Below are positions 32,966 to 42,777 of a DNA stretch of 64,000 bases, piece after piece. The stretch lies in contig NZ_FNON01000003.1 in the NCBI RefSeq assembly GCF_900107045.1, positions 992,001-1,056,000 of the forward strand. Direction: 5' to 3'. The DNA is from Amycolatopsis xylanica (GTDB lineage: Bacteria > Actinomycetota > Actinomycetes > Mycobacteriales > Pseudonocardiaceae). Numbering within the stretch: position 1 is the stretch's first letter; every line of letters begins with the position of its first letter. A model generated the notes under the pieces. It made no database searches and was not told the origin of the DNA. It worked only from the letters and a program-made list of their open reading frames with translations. The position numbers were made by a program, and so were the translations under genes.

Positions 32966-34722
32966 TAGCGGGTCTGGCGAGGCACGAACTGGGTGACCGG
33001 CCCGTCGGCGGACTTGCCGACACGCGAAAGCCAGCCTTCGACCTCGCGCCGGACGGCGGTCAGTGTCGGGCGGCGGCGAGGGTCGGCGTCCAGTGACGCG
33101 ATGAGCAGACGCGAGTGCGCGCTGCGCGCGGGCAGGCACGACATCGGCTCCGAGCGGGCGGCGGCCATCAGCGCGGCCATCGGCGTCTCACGGGTGCCGC
33201 GGGGCGGCTGGCCCGAGAGCGCGTAGCTGATCGTCGCCGCGAGCTGCCAGGCGTCCGAGGCCGGGCTGGCCTGCGAGCCCATCGCGGTCTCGGGCGCGAC
33301 GAAGTCGGGGGTGCCGATCATCATGCCGGTGGCGGTCAGCTTCGAGTCGCCCTTGCTGCGGGCGATGCCGAAGTCGATCAGGTGTGCCAGGCCGCCGGGG
33401 TCGAGGATGATGTTCGACGGCTTGATGTCGCGGTGCAGCACGCCCTTCGCGTGTGCCGCGGCGAGCGCGCCCGCCATGGTCGCCCAGAGCCGTCCGGCGG
33501 CGATGTCGTCGAGCGGGCCGTGGCCGTCGACGATCGCGGCCAGCGGGCGGCCTTCGAGGTACTCCATCACCAGCGCGAGGCCGTCGTTCTCTTCGACCAG
33601 GTCGTAGACGCGCACACAGTTCGGGTGGCTGACGGCGGCGAGCGCGCGGGCTTCCCGCTGCATGCGCTCCTCGGTGTCGCGGTCGGGCGCGTGCGCGATC
33701 TTCAGCGCGACCGTGCGGTTGAGCTGGGTGTCGTGCGCCTGCCAGACGGTGCCGAAACCGCCGGCGCCGAGCTGCTTTATACGCCGGTACCGCCCGCCGC
33801 CCGCGTTGCGCGAGCCGGGCGGGGCCGGGATCGGGCCGGGTGCGGCCGCGAGCAGCGGCGCCGGTTCGGCGGCGGGCGCGACCGAGGTCGGGTTGTAGTT
33901 CTTCAGCGGCGGCGGGGGCGGAGGAGGCGGCGTCTGCGCGACCTGTGAGGGCGGCGGGCGGTACGGCTCCGGCTCGGGACGCGGGCGCTCGGGCCGGTTG
34001 ATGACCGACCACGGCGGCGGGCCGACCAGCGCGACCGGGATGATGCCCAGCACGCTGAACGGCAGGAAGCCGAGCCACAGGTGCACGGCGGTGTTCGCTT
34101 CGACGCCCGCGCTGAACAGGAACATCGCCACGAACGGGATCCAGATGAACCGCGACGGCCACTTCGGGCCGCGGCGGAACGCGGTGCGTGCCTGCAGCAT
34201 CACGAACAGCAGCGACGCGGCGGGCAGGCCGAGCAGGAGCACCAGGTAAAGGCCGTAGGACAGGCCTTGGCCCGTCGGGTAGAAGAGCGTCTCGTAGACG
34301 TTCTGCCCGCCACCGAGGTACTCCTTCTGCACGCCGACCCACGAGCAGAAGTCTTTGTCGAGTGTGGACATTTCGGCGCCGGAAAGTCCCGACGCGCCAC
34401 CGGAGAACGCCGCGCGGTACGTCTCGGACACGCCGAGGCTGAGCAGCCACGGGAAGACGAGCGCCGCGACCAGCCCGATGCCGCCGAAGATCGACAGCGT
34501 GGTCATGTCGTAGCGGTTTCCGGTGCCCTTGCGGATGATCGCGATCACGACCGACCCCAGCACCGGGAACAACGCGATCAATGCCCCAGCGGTACTCGTC
34601 GCCCACACCCAGTCGCCGGGACAGATGCCAGGCCCGAAAAGCGTGTGCGCCAAGGACAGCAGCGAGCTTGCGAGACCGCCCACTCCCCACTCCCTCGCGT
34701 CGATTTTGCCGTTTTCCCCCAA
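32965..34722 (-). CDS. Serine/threonine protein kinase with N-terminal multi-helix membrane domain
   Basis: 585 aa. The N-terminal ~235 residues contain about five hydrophobic helices with one longer loop (residues ~100-150, including LDKDFCSWVGVQKEYLGGGQ) that may face outside. A Pro-rich linker (PPPPPPPP) follows to about residue 310. The C-terminal Hanks-type kinase has glycine loop LGAGGFGTVW, lysine VALKIAHA, catalytic HRDIKPSNIIL and DFGIARSKGDSKLTATGMMIGTPDFVAPE with activation-loop Thr residues. This is the reverse of PknB-type topology (kinase first, external sensor last). The small membrane protein at 34763 is 40 nt upstream on the same strand and may be in the operon. Confidence 0.93.
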   Translation of the reverse strand: MGENGKIDAREWGVGGLASSLLSLAHTLFGPGICPGDWVWATSTAGALIALFPVLGSVVIAIIRKGTGNRYDMTTLSIFGGIGLVAALVFPWLLSLGVSETYRAAFSGGASGLSGAEMSTLDKDFCSWVGVQKEYLGGGQNVYETLFYPTGQGLSYGLYLVLLLGLPAASLLFVMLQARTAFRRGPKWPSRFIWIPFVAMFLFSAGVEANTAVHLWLGFLPFSVLGIIPVALVGPPPWSVINRPERPRPEPEPYRPPPSQVAQTPPPPPPPPLKNYNPTSVAPAAEPAPLLAAAPGPIPAPPGSRNAGGGRYRRIKQLGAGGFGTVWQAHDTQLNRTVALKIAHAPDRDTEERMQREARALAAVSHPNCVRVYDLVEENDGLALVMEYLEGRPLAAIVDGHGPLDDIAAGRLWATMAGALAAAHAKGVLHRDIKPSNIILDPGGLAHLIDFGIARSKGDSKLTATGMMIGTPDFVAPETAMGSQASPASDAWQLAATISYALSGQPPRGTRETPMAALMAAARSEPMSCLPARSAHSRLLIASLDADPRRRPTLTAVRREVEGWLSRVGKSADGPVTQFVPRQTR

Positions 34723-34762
34723 CTCAGCTTAGGACGCATGAGCGTCGGTCGCGGTTGCCGGG

Positions 34763-35254
34763 CTAGATACCGTGGCGCCAGACGACCTGGCTCACACGTT
34801 CGGCGTCCAGCCGCCAGCGCTGCCGCCGGTAGGTGAGCACGATCGCGGCGAGCGCCGCGCTGCTCACCACGGCGGCCGCGGCGACCAGTGCGACGCTGCC
34901 GGCCAGCGCCGCGAACACGACCACCGCGAGCCCCGCCGCCACGGCGAAACCACCGAGCAAGGCGGCCAGATTCCGGCTGCGCCACACCCAGTCCTCGCCC
35001 GCCTTGACCTCTTCCTTCAACGCGAGCGCGGTCGCGTCACCGCCACCCAGCGTGATCATCCGGTCGGCCGCGTAGGCGCAGAACTCGCGTTGCTTGGCGC
35101 TGGTCATCACCAGCACCTGATCGCGTGTGACGCTGCGCACTTCCGCGGTCAGCTCGCCCAATCTGGCCACGACCTTGGCCCGGACGGCCGCATCGCCCGG
35201 GTTCGCGGCCAGCTCGGCCTCCAGCGCCCGCGCCTCGGCCATCGGGTCGCCCAT
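34763..35254 (-). CDS. Small membrane protein of unknown function upstream of the kinase
   Basis: 163 aa. The soluble N-terminal half (~90 aa) is helix-rich, with ELAANPGDAAVRAKVVARLGELTAEV and an internal QREFCAYAADRM segment. Two closely spaced membrane helices follow (NLAALLGGFAVAAGLAVVVFAAL and VALVAAAAVVSSAALAAIVL), then a basic tail. ATG 35254 has GGGAGG 6 nt upstream; ATG 35278 is an alternative. It is probably cotranscribed with the kinase and could be an adaptor or substrate. I do not recognise a family. Confidence 0.7.
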   Translation of the reverse strand: MGDPMAEARALEAELAANPGDAAVRAKVVARLGELTAEVRSVTRDQVLVMTSAKQREFCAYAADRMITLGGGDATALALKEEVKAGEDWVWRSRNLAALLGGFAVAAGLAVVVFAALAGSVALVAAAAVVSSAALAAIVLTYRRQRWRLDAERVSQVVWRHGI

Positions 35255-35348
35255 CGCCATCCTCCCGAACGTGGTCATCCGCCCCGGCGAACCATGCTAC
35301 TGTCTGTGCCCACTTGAACACCTCATCGCGGCAGGGGAGGGTCACGCG

Positions 35349-36005
35349 ATGCCAGCGAGCAATGCCCGTCTCGCGCTCATCGTCGCCGCCGCGAACCTCA
35401 CCGCCTGCGCGCTCGTCGGCACGGTCCTGCTGGTCACCACCGCCTCCGGCGGCACGCCTCAGTCGCAGCCACCACCGGCCGGTCAGCCGACCACGGCGAG
35501 CAGCGTTCCGACCGCCGTTCCGTCCTCGACCACCCAGTCATCCTCGTCCTCCCCGACGCCGTCCACCTTGCCCGACAACTTCCAGCCTGTCGCGGGACCG
35601 GCCGGGTTCCACACCGCGATCCCGGCGGGCTGGACCACCAGCCCGGTGCGCGACTCGCCGGGCGCGACCCAGGCGACCGACCCCGCGAAGCCGACTCGGT
35701 TCGTCCGCTACGGTGGCGCCTCGGCGGACGGCGAGATCCTCAAGTCCCATGTGGACTACGAGAAGGCGACGTCCAAACGGCTCGCCGGGTTCGCCCGTTC
35801 CCAGCTGCGCGAGATGACGCTGCACGGCAACGAAGCCATCACCTGGGACTTCGAGTGGACCGCGCCGGAAGGCCTGCGGCACGTCCGTTCGGTCTACTGG
35901 CGCAAGTCCGGGATCGAGTACTTCTGCTACGCCTCGTCGCTGGCGAGCGAATGGCAGGAAATGGACTCGATCCTCACCACCATGACGGACAACGCGAAAC
36001 CCTGA
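35349..36005 (+). CDS. Membrane-anchored extracellular protein resembling detached kinase sensor domains
   Basis: 218 aa: one N-terminal membrane segment (LIVAAANLTACALVGTVLLV), a Ser/Thr/Pro-rich linker, and an external domain of ~135 aa beginning VAGPAGFHTAIPAGW and including RYGG, EAITWDFEWTAPEGLRHVRSVYW and YFCYASSLASEW. Domains of this style occur as the external C-terminal part of actinobacterial Ser/Thr kinases. Here it stands alone and is transcribed divergently from the kinase operon at 32965-35254. ATG 35349 follows GGGGAGGG. The linker is a likely O-mannosylation target. A ligand-sensing role is inferred. Confidence 0.72.
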   Translation: MPASNARLALIVAAANLTACALVGTVLLVTTASGGTPQSQPPPAGQPTTASSVPTAVPSSTTQSSSSSPTPSTLPDNFQPVAGPAGFHTAIPAGWTTSPVRDSPGATQATDPAKPTRFVRYGGASADGEILKSHVDYEKATSKRLAGFARSQLREMTLHGNEAITWDFEWTAPEGLRHVRSVYWRKSGIEYFCYASSLASEWQEMDSILTTMTDNAKP

Positions 36006-36059
36006 CCGCGAATCAGGTCCATGATGGGTGGCGTCGTCGACGACAAGGAGATCGCTGCC

Positions 36060-37937
36060 ATGGGCGACTACGCCGAAGCGCACCGACGGAGCCTGGAAGA
36101 CCCGGAGGGCTTCTGGCTGGAAGCCGCCGAAGCGATCGACTGGTCACGAAAACCGACGCGGGCGCTCGACGACAGCGGCGCGCCGCTCTACCGCTGGTTC
36201 CCCGACGGGGAGCTGAACACCTCGGTCAACGCGCTGGACCGGCACGTCCAGGCCGGGCGTGGTGAGCGGACCGCGCTGATCTGGGACTCGCCGGTCACCG
36301 GCCAGACCCGCCGGTTCACCTACGCCGAGCTGCTCTACGAGGTCACCCGGTTCGCGGGCGCGCTCGCCTCGCTGCACGTCGACAAGGGCGAGCGGGTGAT
36401 CATCTACATGCCGATGGTGCCCGAGGCCGTGATCGCGATGCTCGCCTGCGCCCGCCTCGGCGCGGTGCACTCGGTGGTCTTCGGCGGCTTCGCGCCCAAG
36501 GAGCTGGCCGCGCGCGTCGACGACGCCAAGCCGAGGGTGATCGTGGCCGCGTCCTGCGGGATCGAGCCGACGCGCACCGTCGAGTACAAGCCGATCATCG
36601 ACGAGGCGCTGGCGATGAGCGCGCACCAGCCGGACCGCGTGGTCATCCTGCAGCGCGACCGGCACAAGGCCGAGCTCGGCGAGCGGGACGTCGACTGGAA
36701 CGAGCTCATCGAGCACGCGCCGCCCGCGCAGGCGGTGCCGGTCGCCGCGACCGATCCGCTGTACATCCTCTACACCTCCGGCACCACGGGTAAGCCGAAG
36801 GGCGTCGTCCGCGACACCGGCGGGCACGCGGTCGCGCTGGCCTGGTCGATGAGCGCGATCTACGACATCCAGCCCGGTGACGTCTGGTGGACCGCGTCCG
36901 ACGTCGGCTGGGTCGTCGGGCACTCGTACATCGTCTACGCGCCGCTGCTGGTGGGCGCCACGTCCGTGCTCTACGAAGGCAAGCCGGTCGGCACGCCGGA
37001 CGCGGGCGCGTTCTGGCGGGTCATCGCCGAGCACGGGGTCAAGGCGCTGTTCACCGCGCCGACCGCGCTGCGGGCGATCAAGAAGGTCGACCCCGAGGCC
37101 AAGGAACTGGCGAAGTACGACCTTTCGCGGTTCCAGACCCTGTTCATGGCCGGCGAGCGGCTCGACCCGGAGACCTATCACTGGGCGAGCGAGCACCTCG
37201 GCACCCCGGTGATCGACCACTGGTGGCAGACCGAGACGGGCTGGCCGATCGCGGCGAACCCGCGAGGACTGGAGCCGATGCCGGTCAAGCCGGGCTCGGC
37301 GACCAAGCCGGTGCCGGGCTGGGACGTCCGGATCCTCGACCAGGCGGGCGAAAGCGTGCCAGCGGGCCGTGAGGGCGCGATCGCCATCAAACTTCCGCTG
37401 CCGCCCGGATCACTGCCGACGCTCTGGGGCGACGACGAACGGTACAAAGAGACCTACCTGTCGCGCTATGACGGTTATTACCTAACCGGAGACTCCGGCT
37501 ACCTCGACGAGGACGGCTACCTGTTCGTCATGGGCCGGACGGACGACGTGATCAACGTGGCCGGTCACCGGCTCTCGACCGGCTCGATGGAGGCCGTGCT
37601 CGCTTCGCATCCCGCCGTTGCCGAGTGCGCGGTGATCGGCGTCAAGGACCAGCTCAAGGGGCAATTACCGCGCGGGCTCGTGGTGCTCAAGGCGGGCGTG
37701 GAAGTCACCGAAGCGGACCTGAAGGCCGAACTGGTCGCACTGGTCCGGCGTGACATCGGGCCGGTCGCCGCGTTCAAGGACGTGTCCATTGTGGAGGCGT
37801 TGCCGAAGACCCGGTCCGGCAAGATCTTACGAAAAACCATGCGTGGCATCGCGGACGGACGCGACGAAGCCGTCCCGTCCACCATCGAAGACGCCTCGGT
37901 GCTGGAGGCGCTCAAGGTGGTATTGCGCGGAAAATAG
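36060..37937 (+). CDS. Propionyl-CoA/acyl-CoA synthetase (PrpE-like)
   Basis: ANL-family ligase making propionyl-CoA or a related short acyl-CoA. The AMP motif is LYTSGTTGKPKGVVRDTGGHA, followed by WWTASDVGWVVGHSYIVYAPLL, HWWQTETGWPI, YLTGDSGYLDEDGYLFVMGRTDDVINVAGHRLSTG and the catalytic Lys in KTRSGKILRKTMR, which may be acetylation-controlled. The length of 625 aa and LYEGKPVGTPDAGAFW fit PrpE better than Acs. ATG 36060 was chosen for AAGGAGA upstream; the open frame begins at 36021. It may share a transcript with the gene at 35349. Confidence 0.88.
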   Translation: MGDYAEAHRRSLEDPEGFWLEAAEAIDWSRKPTRALDDSGAPLYRWFPDGELNTSVNALDRHVQAGRGERTALIWDSPVTGQTRRFTYAELLYEVTRFAGALASLHVDKGERVIIYMPMVPEAVIAMLACARLGAVHSVVFGGFAPKELAARVDDAKPRVIVAASCGIEPTRTVEYKPIIDEALAMSAHQPDRVVILQRDRHKAELGERDVDWNELIEHAPPAQAVPVAATDPLYILYTSGTTGKPKGVVRDTGGHAVALAWSMSAIYDIQPGDVWWTASDVGWVVGHSYIVYAPLLVGATSVLYEGKPVGTPDAGAFWRVIAEHGVKALFTAPTALRAIKKVDPEAKELAKYDLSRFQTLFMAGERLDPETYHWASEHLGTPVIDHWWQTETGWPIAANPRGLEPMPVKPGSATKPVPGWDVRILDQAGESVPAGREGAIAIKLPLPPGSLPTLWGDDERYKETYLSRYDGYYLTGDSGYLDEDGYLFVMGRTDDVINVAGHRLSTGSMEAVLASHPAVAECAVIGVKDQLKGQLPRGLVVLKAGVEVTEADLKAELVALVRRDIGPVAAFKDVSIVEALPKTRSGKILRKTMRGIADGRDEAVPSTIEDASVLEALKVVLRGK

Positions 37938-37943
37938 GGGTCG

Positions 37944-37959
37944 GGTGGTACGTACCACC
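37944..37959. promoter_or_regulatory. 16-bp perfect palindrome after the acyl-CoA synthetase gene
   Basis: GGTGGTACGTACCACC begins 6 nt after the synthetase stop and 78 nt before the GH20 start. The GGT...ACC ends resemble GntR-type half-sites. It could be an operator for the hexosaminidase gene. Confidence 0.4.
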
Positions 37960-37987
37960 ACCGATCGGCCGTTGTGCTCCGCGCCAC

Positions 37988-38003
37988 ATTGGTCTATACC
38001 TCT
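37988..38003. promoter_or_regulatory. DasR-like (dre) site upstream of the GH20 gene
   Basis: ATTGGTCTATACCTCT matches 13 of 16 positions of the dre consensus ACTGGTCTAGACCACT and keeps the GGTCTANACC core. It lies 34-49 nt upstream of the hexosaminidase GTG. DasR is the GlcN-6-P/GlcNAc-6-P-responsive GntR regulator that controls chitin and GlcNAc genes in streptomycetes, which fits this enzyme. Confidence 0.65.
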
Positions 38004-38036
38004 GGTGACGTCTTGAATCCCTACCGGAGGTGTTCC

Positions 38037-39623
38037 GTGAGGAAGCGCGTGTCCAGGGCCCTGCTGGGTTCGGCCATTCTGAGTCTCGCGACTCTCGGCC
38101 TGCCCGTGGTGGCGTCGGCCGGTCCGACCGCTCAGACCGCGAGCTCGGAACGCGCTGTCACCGACATCATCCCGGCCCCGGTGGAGGCGAAAGCCGACGC
38201 CAAGGCCGATTTCTGGCTCTCGCCCGCCACCGTCATCAAGGCGGGCACCGGCGCGAAGCAGGTCGCCGACTACCTGCGCGGCCAGCTGAAGCCCGCCACC
38301 GGCTACCGGCTGCCCGTGCTCTCGCACAGCTTCGGCCTGCCCGCGATCTCGCTCGAGCTCGGCCACGCCGACGCCCGCGTCGGTAAGGAGGGCTACACCC
38401 TCAAGGTTGCCAAGAATGGTGTAACCCTCAAGGCGAACACCGCCGACGGCCTGTTCCTCGGCGTGCAGTCGCTGCGGCAGCTGCTCCCGTCCGCGATCGA
38501 CGCGAAGACGGTCCAGCACCGGCTGTGGACGGTCGCCGGCGGCAGCGTCCTCGACTACCCGCGGTTCGGCTACCGCGGCGCGATGCTCGACGTGGCCCGG
38601 CACTTCTTCAACCCGGACCAAGTCAAGACCTACATCGACCAGATCGCCCAGTACAAGATCAACACGCTGCACCTGCACCTGTCCGACGACCAGGGCTGGC
38701 GCATCGAGATCAAGAGCTGGCCCCGGCTGACGAGCTTCGGCGGCCAGACCGCGGTCGGCGGCGGCAAGGGCGGGTTCTACACCCAAGAGCAGTACACGGA
38801 CCTGGTGAAGTACGCGGCCTCGCGGCACATCACGGTGATCCCGGAGATCGACATGCCGGGCCACACCAACGCGGCCCAGTCCTCGTACGCCGAGCTGAAC
38901 TGCGACAAGAAGGCCGTGCCGGTCCGCACGGACACCGAGGTCGGCTACAGCTCGCTGTGCATCAACGACCCGGTGACCTACCGGTTCGTCGACGACGTCT
39001 TCCGCGAGCTCGCGGCGCTGACGCCTGGCAAGTACATCCACATCGGCGGCGACGAAGCACACGCCACCAAGCCGGAGGACTACCTGACCTTCGAGAACAA
39101 GGTGCAGCCGATCGCGGCCAAGTACGGCAAGTACATCAGCGGCTGGGACGAGATCGCCAAGGCCAAGCCCGCCGCCACGGCCATCCCGCAGTTCTGGGAC
39201 ACCGTGAACGACAAGCCCGAGGTCGCGGCCGCGGCGGCGCGCGGGAACAAGATCCTGTTCTCGCCGGCGAACAAGGCGTACCTCGACATGAAGTACACCG
39301 ACTCCAGCCCGCTGGGCCAGGACTGGGCTGGTCTCGTCGAGGTGAAGGACGCCTACGACTGGGATCCGGCCACGTACCTGAAGGGCGTCACCGAGAGCCA
39401 GGTCGCGGGTGTCGAAGCGCCGATCTGGACCGAAACGCTGGTCACCAACGACGACCTCGAGTACATGGCGTTCCCGAGGCTTCCCGGCCACGCGGAGATC
39501 GGCTGGTCGCCCAAGGCGACGCACAACTGGGACACCTACCGGCTCCGGCTGGCGAAGCAGGCTCCGCGTTGGGGCGTGCAGGGGATCGATTTCTACCGTT
39601 CCCCGCAGGTGGACTGGAAATAA
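38037..39623 (+). CDS. Secreted beta-N-acetylhexosaminidase (GH20)
   Basis: Removes terminal GlcNAc from chitin oligomers or cell-wall glycans outside the cell. The 528-aa precursor has a Sec signal peptide (RKRVSRALLGSAILSLATLGLPVVASAG). The GH20b-like N-domain is at about 45-170 and the catalytic barrel follows: YRGAMLDVARHFF, LHLHLSDDQGWRIEIKSWP, VIPEIDMPGHTNA, and IHIGGDEAH with the catalytic Asp-Glu pair. GVEAPIWTETL and the C-terminal W residues complete the pocket. GTG 38037 follows CGGAGG. The upstream dre-like site suggests GlcNAc control. Confidence 0.93.
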   Translation: MRKRVSRALLGSAILSLATLGLPVVASAGPTAQTASSERAVTDIIPAPVEAKADAKADFWLSPATVIKAGTGAKQVADYLRGQLKPATGYRLPVLSHSFGLPAISLELGHADARVGKEGYTLKVAKNGVTLKANTADGLFLGVQSLRQLLPSAIDAKTVQHRLWTVAGGSVLDYPRFGYRGAMLDVARHFFNPDQVKTYIDQIAQYKINTLHLHLSDDQGWRIEIKSWPRLTSFGGQTAVGGGKGGFYTQEQYTDLVKYAASRHITVIPEIDMPGHTNAAQSSYAELNCDKKAVPVRTDTEVGYSSLCINDPVTYRFVDDVFRELAALTPGKYIHIGGDEAHATKPEDYLTFENKVQPIAAKYGKYISGWDEIAKAKPAATAIPQFWDTVNDKPEVAAAAARGNKILFSPANKAYLDMKYTDSSPLGQDWAGLVEVKDAYDWDPATYLKGVTESQVAGVEAPIWTETLVTNDDLEYMAFPRLPGHAEIGWSPKATHNWDTYRLRLAKQAPRWGVQGIDFYRSPQVDWK

Positions 39624-39626
39624 GGA

Positions 39627-40253
39627 CTAGGTTGCGGGCGGTGCGCTCATCGCCGCCGCCCGCAATCTGCTCGACATGCAGTCGCGGGCCAGCTCGTACG
39701 CCTCAGTTCCCCCGTTCATGACGGAATCGGCGTTGGCTGCCCGGCCGAGTGCATGAAGTTCGAAGGACAGCTGGGCCACCTCGACCCCCGACCCGAGGTG
39801 GCCCAGCTTTTTGGCTTCCCGGACCAGGTCGGTGATGAGGTTCGCGAAGTCGCGGCCCACTTTCGCGATGGCGTCGTGCACCCTGCCGGACCGCGCGTCG
39901 AACTCGGCGGCGGTGTTGAAGAAGAAGCAACCGCCGGGGAAGACCCGCTCCTCCGAATACGCCAGCCAGTTCGTGCACAGCGCGTCGAGCCGGGGCAGCC
40001 CCGGCGGCGCGGTCATGGCCGGCGTGATGACGTGCTCGGTGAAGATGACGCTCGCCGCGCTGATCGCGGCGAGCTGCAATTCCTCTTTCGAGCCAAAGCG
40101 CGCGTGGACCCCGCTCTTGCTGAGTTCGAGCTCCGTCGCGAGCCTGCCGATCGACAGCCCGTCGAGGCCTTCGACCGACGCGATGTCGACCGCGCGCTCC
40201 AAGACCGCCGCGCGCGTGGCGTCACCACGCGCGACCCGGCCGTCAACGGTCAT
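39627..40253 (-). CDS. TetR family regulator downstream of MOSC gene
   Basis: 208 aa. HTH: ATRAAVLERAVDIASVEGLDGLSIGRLATELELSKSGVHARFGSKEELQLAAI. The C-terminal domain with FPGGCFFFNTAAEFDARSGRVHDAI is typical of the TetR_C-like group common in actinobacteria. ATG 40253 overlaps the end of the MOSC gene by 11 nt (ATGACCGTTGA), so the two are coupled. It ends 3 nt from the convergent GH20 stop. The dyad at 40807-40818 before MOSC is the likely operator. Confidence 0.9.
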   Translation of the reverse strand: MTVDGRVARGDATRAAVLERAVDIASVEGLDGLSIGRLATELELSKSGVHARFGSKEELQLAAISAASVIFTEHVITPAMTAPPGLPRLDALCTNWLAYSEERVFPGGCFFFNTAAEFDARSGRVHDAIAKVGRDFANLITDLVREAKKLGHLGSGVEVAQLSFELHALGRAANADSVMNGGTEAYELARDCMSSRLRAAAMSAPPAT

Positions 40254-40791
40254 AGCGCGCCCCGTTGAGTTCGGCGATCGTCGGCTCGATCGGATCGGAC
40301 TCGACCAGCGTGAGCTCACCGTCGGTCGGCACCTCGCCAGGGCGCAGCACGCGCAGGTACCAGCCGCTGCGGCCGTTGCGGATCATCTCCGCGATGATCT
40401 GCTTGCGCCCGGTCTTCATGGCGAGCTTGAAGCACGGCGAGCGCGGCTTGGTCACCTGGACCAGCGCGTCGCCCCAGGCCCAGACGTCGCCGACGCGCAC
40501 TGTGCGCTCGTCGACGCCGGTGACCGAGACGTTCTCGCCGAGATCGCCGGGTTCCGCGGCGAGACCGTCATCGGACCAGTGTTCGTAATGCTCGGCCGGG
40601 TAGACGTAGACCGCCATGTCCGGCCCGCCGTGCACGCGGCGATCGGCCTGGTCGTCACCCTCGAGATTGATCTCGCCGAGCTTGACGCGCGCGCTCTCGA
40701 CCCTGGCCTTGGCGATCGCGCTGTACACCGGCTCGTCCCGCACCGTCCCCAGCACGCTGGGCTTGCCCACGAAGACACCCTTTACCCGCAT
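40243..40791 (-). CDS. MOSC domain protein (YiiM-like)
   Basis: 182-aa MOSC protein, a fold found in molybdenum-cofactor sulfurase tails and in YiiM/mARC-type reductases acting on N-hydroxylated compounds. Recognisable features are KARVESARVKLGEINLEGDDQADRRVHGGPDMAVYVYPAEHYEHW, VGDVWAWGDALVQVTKPRSPCFKLAMKTG with the conserved Cys, and GRSGWYLRVLRPGEV. It lacks an N-terminal beta-barrel extension. It is cotranscribed with a TetR regulator that overlaps its 3' end, so it is probably an inducible detoxification gene. Confidence 0.9.
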   Translation of the reverse strand: MRVKGVFVGKPSVLGTVRDEPVYSAIAKARVESARVKLGEINLEGDDQADRRVHGGPDMAVYVYPAEHYEHWSDDGLAAEPGDLGENVSVTGVDERTVRVGDVWAWGDALVQVTKPRSPCFKLAMKTGRKQIIAEMIRNGRSGWYLRVLRPGEVPTDGELTLVESDPIEPTIAELNGARYDR

Positions 40792-40806
40792 GCCCTCGAA
40801 AATAGC

Positions 40807-40818
40807 ACGACCGTTCGT
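40807..40818. promoter_or_regulatory. Dyad upstream of MOSC-TetR operon
   Basis: ACGACCGTTCGT, an interrupted dyad (ACGA/TCGT), lies in the 33-nt gap between the DUF779 stop and the MOSC start, 16-27 nt before the MOSC ATG. It fits a TetR operator overlapping the promoter. Confidence 0.4.
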
Positions 40819-40824
40819 ACACTT

Positions 40825-41168
40825 TCACGTCTCGAGCAGCCGCGACCGGATCAGGAACCGCACGCCTTCCGGTGCTTCCAGCGAGAACCCGCTACCGCGC
40901 CCCGGCACCACGTCGATGGTGAGGTGCGTGTGCTTCCAGTACTCGTACTGCGCACCGGACATCCACACCGGCACGGCGCCGATGCCCGTCACCCGCAGGT
41001 CACCGAGATGCACGTCGGACTCGCCGATCCGGAACTCGCCCTGCGGGTAACACATCGGCGCGCTGCCGTCGCAGCATCCGCCGGACTGGTGGAACATGAC
41101 CGGCCCGTGCGTCCCGACGAGCCGCCGCAGCAACGCGGCCGCGGCGCCCGTCAGGTCGACGCGGTCCA

Positions 41169-41169
<1 letters not shown>
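40825..41169 (-). CDS. DUF779 protein paired with aldehyde dehydrogenase
   Basis: 114-aa small protein with a Cys-rich centre GGCCDGSAPMCYPQGEF, GESDVHLGDL and a final DVVPGRGSGFSLEAPEGVRFLIRS. DUF779 genes are found right after acetaldehyde/aldehyde dehydrogenase genes in many bacteria, but the biochemical role is unproven; the Cys cluster suggests metal binding. ATG 41169 overlaps the ALDH TGA (TGATG), so the two are coupled. Confidence 0.92.
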
Positions 41170-42671
<1,502 letters not shown>

Positions 42672-42726
42672 CGTTGCCTGCCTCATCACTCGGCGTACCG
42701 GACGACGGCGAAGGTAGGCCGGGCGA

Positions 42727-42745
42727 CGTTGCACGCACGTTGCAC
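42727..42745. promoter_or_regulatory. Tandem CGTTGCAC repeats in the ALDH/GAF intergenic region
   Basis: CGTTGCAC occurs twice with an 11-bp period, about one helical turn, between the divergent ALDH (42671) and GAF regulator (42778) starts. This is a likely binding site for an activator, perhaps the GAF protein itself. Confidence 0.5.
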
Positions 42746-42777
42746 CGGAGTGAGCGCGGTCACGTAGCCTCGACCAC

